Shown piece after piece: positions 5,715 through 7,179 of a DNA stretch of 7,179 bases (its first letter is position 1; every line of letters begins with the position of its first letter). The notes under the pieces are model-generated. The model searched no databases, was not told where the DNA came from, and saw only the letters and a list, made by a program, of their open reading frames with translations. Source of the stretch: Eubacteriales Family XIII. Incertae Sedis bacterium (GTDB lineage Bacteria; Bacillota; Clostridia; Peptostreptococcales; Anaerovoracaceae); contig JAIRSA010000189.1 in NCBI GenBank assembly GCA_031255695.1, positions 1-7,179 on the forward strand, written 5' to 3'. The translations under genes and the position numbers were made by a program.

Positions 5715-6208
5715 ATATGGGAAAAATCGACATACGCACATCGGGCATAGGCGTCACCACGCTGTTCGTGGTGCTCATCGTGCTGTGCCTGACGATATTC
5801 TCCGTGCTCGCCTTTGCGTCGTCCTCTGCGGATCTCAGGCTTTCGAGCAAGAACGCCGAGATGGCGGAAAAATATTACGGCGCCGACAACCTGGCTGTGC
5901 GGATCAGCGCCGATGTCACCAGCCTATGGCAAGAGGATGCCCCCCGCCCGGATGCGGCAGCACTGCTGCGGCTTGAGGAGGCGATCATCGGCAATCCGGG
6001 CGTCATGCACGCAAGCGCGGCCGACAATGGGGAGGACGGCATATACGTGTCCTACAGCATCTTCGTAGACATACTGCTCACCCTCGCTGTGGAACTGCGC
6101 ATACCGGAGAGCGGCGTCTGCGAGGTGCAGTCATGGAGCCTCGTCGCCGAAGAGCCGGAAACGATAGAAAGCACGGAATCCAACCTGTGGCAGGGTTTCG
6201 GGCAGTAG
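5711..6208 (+). CDS. PilX-like single-TM pilus accessory protein
   Basis: A 165-residue protein with one N-terminal helix (about 13-35, starting SGIGVTTLFVVLIVLCL) and a following polar stretch SSADLRLSSKNAEMAEKYYGAD (38-59). This layout recalls the N-terminal region of PilX/GspK-like minor components, where a small-residue run precedes the helix and an 'A..YYaAd.A' type phrase follows; similarity is by eye only. The C-terminus is acidic (EEPETIESTES). There is no Glu at +5, so a true prepilin cut is uncertain. ATG 5711 overlaps the previous stop by ATGA and has GGAGG at 5696-5700, ten bases ahead, inside the previous gene; the two should be translated together. ATG 5717 is a less likely start. 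Function beyond pilus accessory is not known. Confidence 0.68.
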   Translation: MNMGKIDIRTSGIGVTTLFVVLIVLCLTIFSVLAFASSSADLRLSSKNAEMAEKYYGADNLAVRISADVTSLWQEDAPRPDAAALLRLEEAIIGNPGVMHASAADNGEDGIYVSYSIFVDILLTLAVELRIPESGVCEVQSWSLVAEEPETIESTESNLWQGFGQ

Positions 6209-6270
6209 GCGGCAAAATACAGTGCGGCAATGGCAAGGCGAAAAGGACGGGGAAGACAGGATTATGGCTA

Positions 6271-6321
6271 GGCTTTGCAACAGGCAAGGCAGCGGATCAG
6301 CCGCAAAGATGTCACTTTTTT
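6271..6321 (+). terminator. Weak terminator-like structure between the PilX-like gene and pilT
   Basis: CTTTGC (6273-6278) pairs with GCAAAG (6303-6308); inside, GCGG (6292-6295) pairs with CCGC (6301-6304) as a competing small stem with loop ATCAG. A run of six T (6316-6321) follows after 7 bases, a longer gap than usual. The stem is short, so this may be a leaky terminator or attenuator at the end of the two-gene prepilin unit. Confidence 0.25.
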
Positions 6322-6323
6322 AT

Positions 6324-6353
6324 CGGAGAACAGTATTAGCCGGAGAATATTAT
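6324..6353 (+). promoter_or_regulatory. Putative control element/promoter of pilT (CGGAGAACAGT box plus -10)
   Basis: CGGAGAACAGT (6324-6334) is identical to the box before the prepilin gene. Eighteen bases after its CGGAGA half is TATTAT (6348-6353), 5 of 6 to the -10 consensus. A degenerate second copy, TTAGCCGGAGAATAT, lies at 6336-6350 and overlaps this -10. The box starts 74 bases before ATG 6398. No canonical -35 is present, so activation by a DNA-binding protein is a possible reading. Confidence 0.42.
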
Positions 6354-6397
6354 CATATGAGCTGAGCGAAGATAAGAGAAGAAAGGAATTGGTTGAT

Positions 6398-7179
6398 ATG
6401 GATATAAAATCCATACTCGAAGAAGGTGTGGCAAGACAGGCCTCTGACGTGATCATAGTCCCCGGCCTTCCTGTCTCGTACAAGATAAGCGGCAACATAC
6501 ACCGGGACAACAACGAGCGGATGACTTCATCGATGATATCCACGCTCATGGAGGACATGTACCGCCTTGCGGGCGGGCGCGACATGAGCCGGATGCTGGA
6601 AAACGGCGACGGCGACGACGACTTTTCCTTCGCCCTATCCGGCCTTGCGCGGTTCCGCATCAATGTCTTCAAACAGCGCGGCTCGCTGGGCTGCGTTATC
6701 AGGGTGGTGGCGTTCAGGCTTCCAGACAGGCACACCCTGATGATCCCGGACAACGTGATCGCCTTTTCGGAATGCACGCGCGGCATGGTGCTCGTCACGG
6801 GGCCTGCCGGCAGCGGGAAATCTACCACACTGGCCTGCCTTATCGACGCTATAAACTCCACGCGCAACGCGCATATAATAACCATAGAAGACCCGATCGA
6901 ATACCTCCACCAGCATAAGATGGGCGTAGTGACGCAGAGGGAGATAGAGACCGACACACAGAGCTACACGTCCGCGCTGCGGGCCGCGCTGCGCCAGGCG
7001 CCGGATGTCATACTGCTGGGCGAGATGCGCGACTACGAGGCCATCAAGGCCGCCGTCACGGCGGCGGAGACCGGGCATCTGGTCATCTCCACCCTGCACA
7101 CCACTGGCGCCGTGAACACCGTGGACAGGATCATAGACTCATTCCCGCCGGAACAGCAGCAGCAGATACGCATACAGCT
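6398..7179 (+). CDS. pilT: Type IV pilus retraction ATPase PilT (3' partial)
   Basis: A cytoplasmic hexameric ATPase that drives pilus depolymerisation, acting on the PilC platform. The first 260 residues are present; the right edge cuts the gene. N-terminal domain: ASDVIIVPGLP (15-25) and FSFALSGLARFRINVFKQRG (76-95), both typical. ATPase core: Walker A GPAGSGKST (135-143), Asp box IITIEDPIEY (160-169), Walker B VILLGEMRD (204-212), His box ETGHLVISTLHTTGAVNTVDR (224-244). LLGEMRD and the following text favour PilT over the assembly ATPase PilB, which is longer and carries a zinc-binding insertion not seen here. The AIRNLRE-type retraction motif would lie past the edge. Minor oddity: Ala137 in Walker A where Thr is usual. 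AAAGGAA (6382-6388) is 9 bases before ATG 6398. Family is near certain. Confidence 0.95.
   Translation, partial: MDIKSILEEGVARQASDVIIVPGLPVSYKISGNIHRDNNERMTSSMISTLMEDMYRLAGGRDMSRMLENGDGDDDFSFALSGLARFRINVFKQRGSLGCVIRVVAFRLPDRHTLMIPDNVIAFSECTRGMVLVTGPAGSGKSTTLACLIDAINSTRNAHIITIEDPIEYLHQHKMGVVTQREIETDTQSYTSALRAALRQAPDVILLGEMRDYEAIKAAVTAAETGHLVISTLHTTGAVNTVDRIIDSFPPEQQQQIRIQ

Noticed and set aside
6271..6353. Resemblance to a c-di-GMP-I (GEMM) riboswitch, from CAGGCAAGG and GCCGCAAAG near a pilus gene.
   Set aside because: Only short core words match; the second helix, the receptor for the tetraloop and the closing stem could not be built. A covariance-model search would decide.

Overview
The window carries two unrelated gene blocks, all on the + strand. 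Coding DNA is GC-rich, but Ile is often ATA and Arg often AGG, and the promoter-bearing gaps are markedly AT-rich. Menaquinone-type lipid genes, a Gram-positive-like set of type IV pilus accessory genes (including a DUF4860-like protein) and strong AGGAGG ribosome binding sites suggest an uncultured Bacillota/Clostridia-like anaerobe. This is inference; nothing here fixes the lineage.

Bases 1-2102, quinone tail block. The 3' part of a UbiA-family prenyltransferase (MenA/DmkA type, start lost off the left edge) is followed, after a 254-base gap with repeated GC-rich hairpin-like elements and a good sigma70-type promoter, by a trans-polyprenyl diphosphate synthase (HepT/DmkB type). The synthase would make the long isoprenoid diphosphate and the membrane enzyme would attach it to a naphthoate ring to give (demethyl)menaquinone.

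Bases 2103-7179, type IV pilus block. An AT-rich promoter region with a 16-bp tandem repeat precedes an exported transglutaminase-like protein. It is followed at close spacing by a PilC/GspF platform protein, a small single-TM pseudopilin-like protein and a DUF4860-like single-TM protein. After a 132-base gap come two overlapping small genes, a PilV-like minor prepilin and a PilX-like single-TM protein. After a 189-base gap comes the retraction ATPase PilT, cut by the right edge. The order suggests assembly and retraction of a type IV pilus or pilus-like secretion machine. Major pilin, PilB, PilM/N/O and prepilin peptidase are not in the window.

The most notable non-coding signal is an 11-base word, CGGAGAACAGT, found in both gaps of the pilus block exactly 74 bases upstream of the start codon of the following gene (prepilin at 5274, pilT at 6398). 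In each case a -10-like hexamer lies 18 bases after its CGGAGA half. In the first gap the word is also part of a 16-base inverted repeat whose two arms are centred 41 bp apart. This looks like an undescribed shared control element for the pilus genes.
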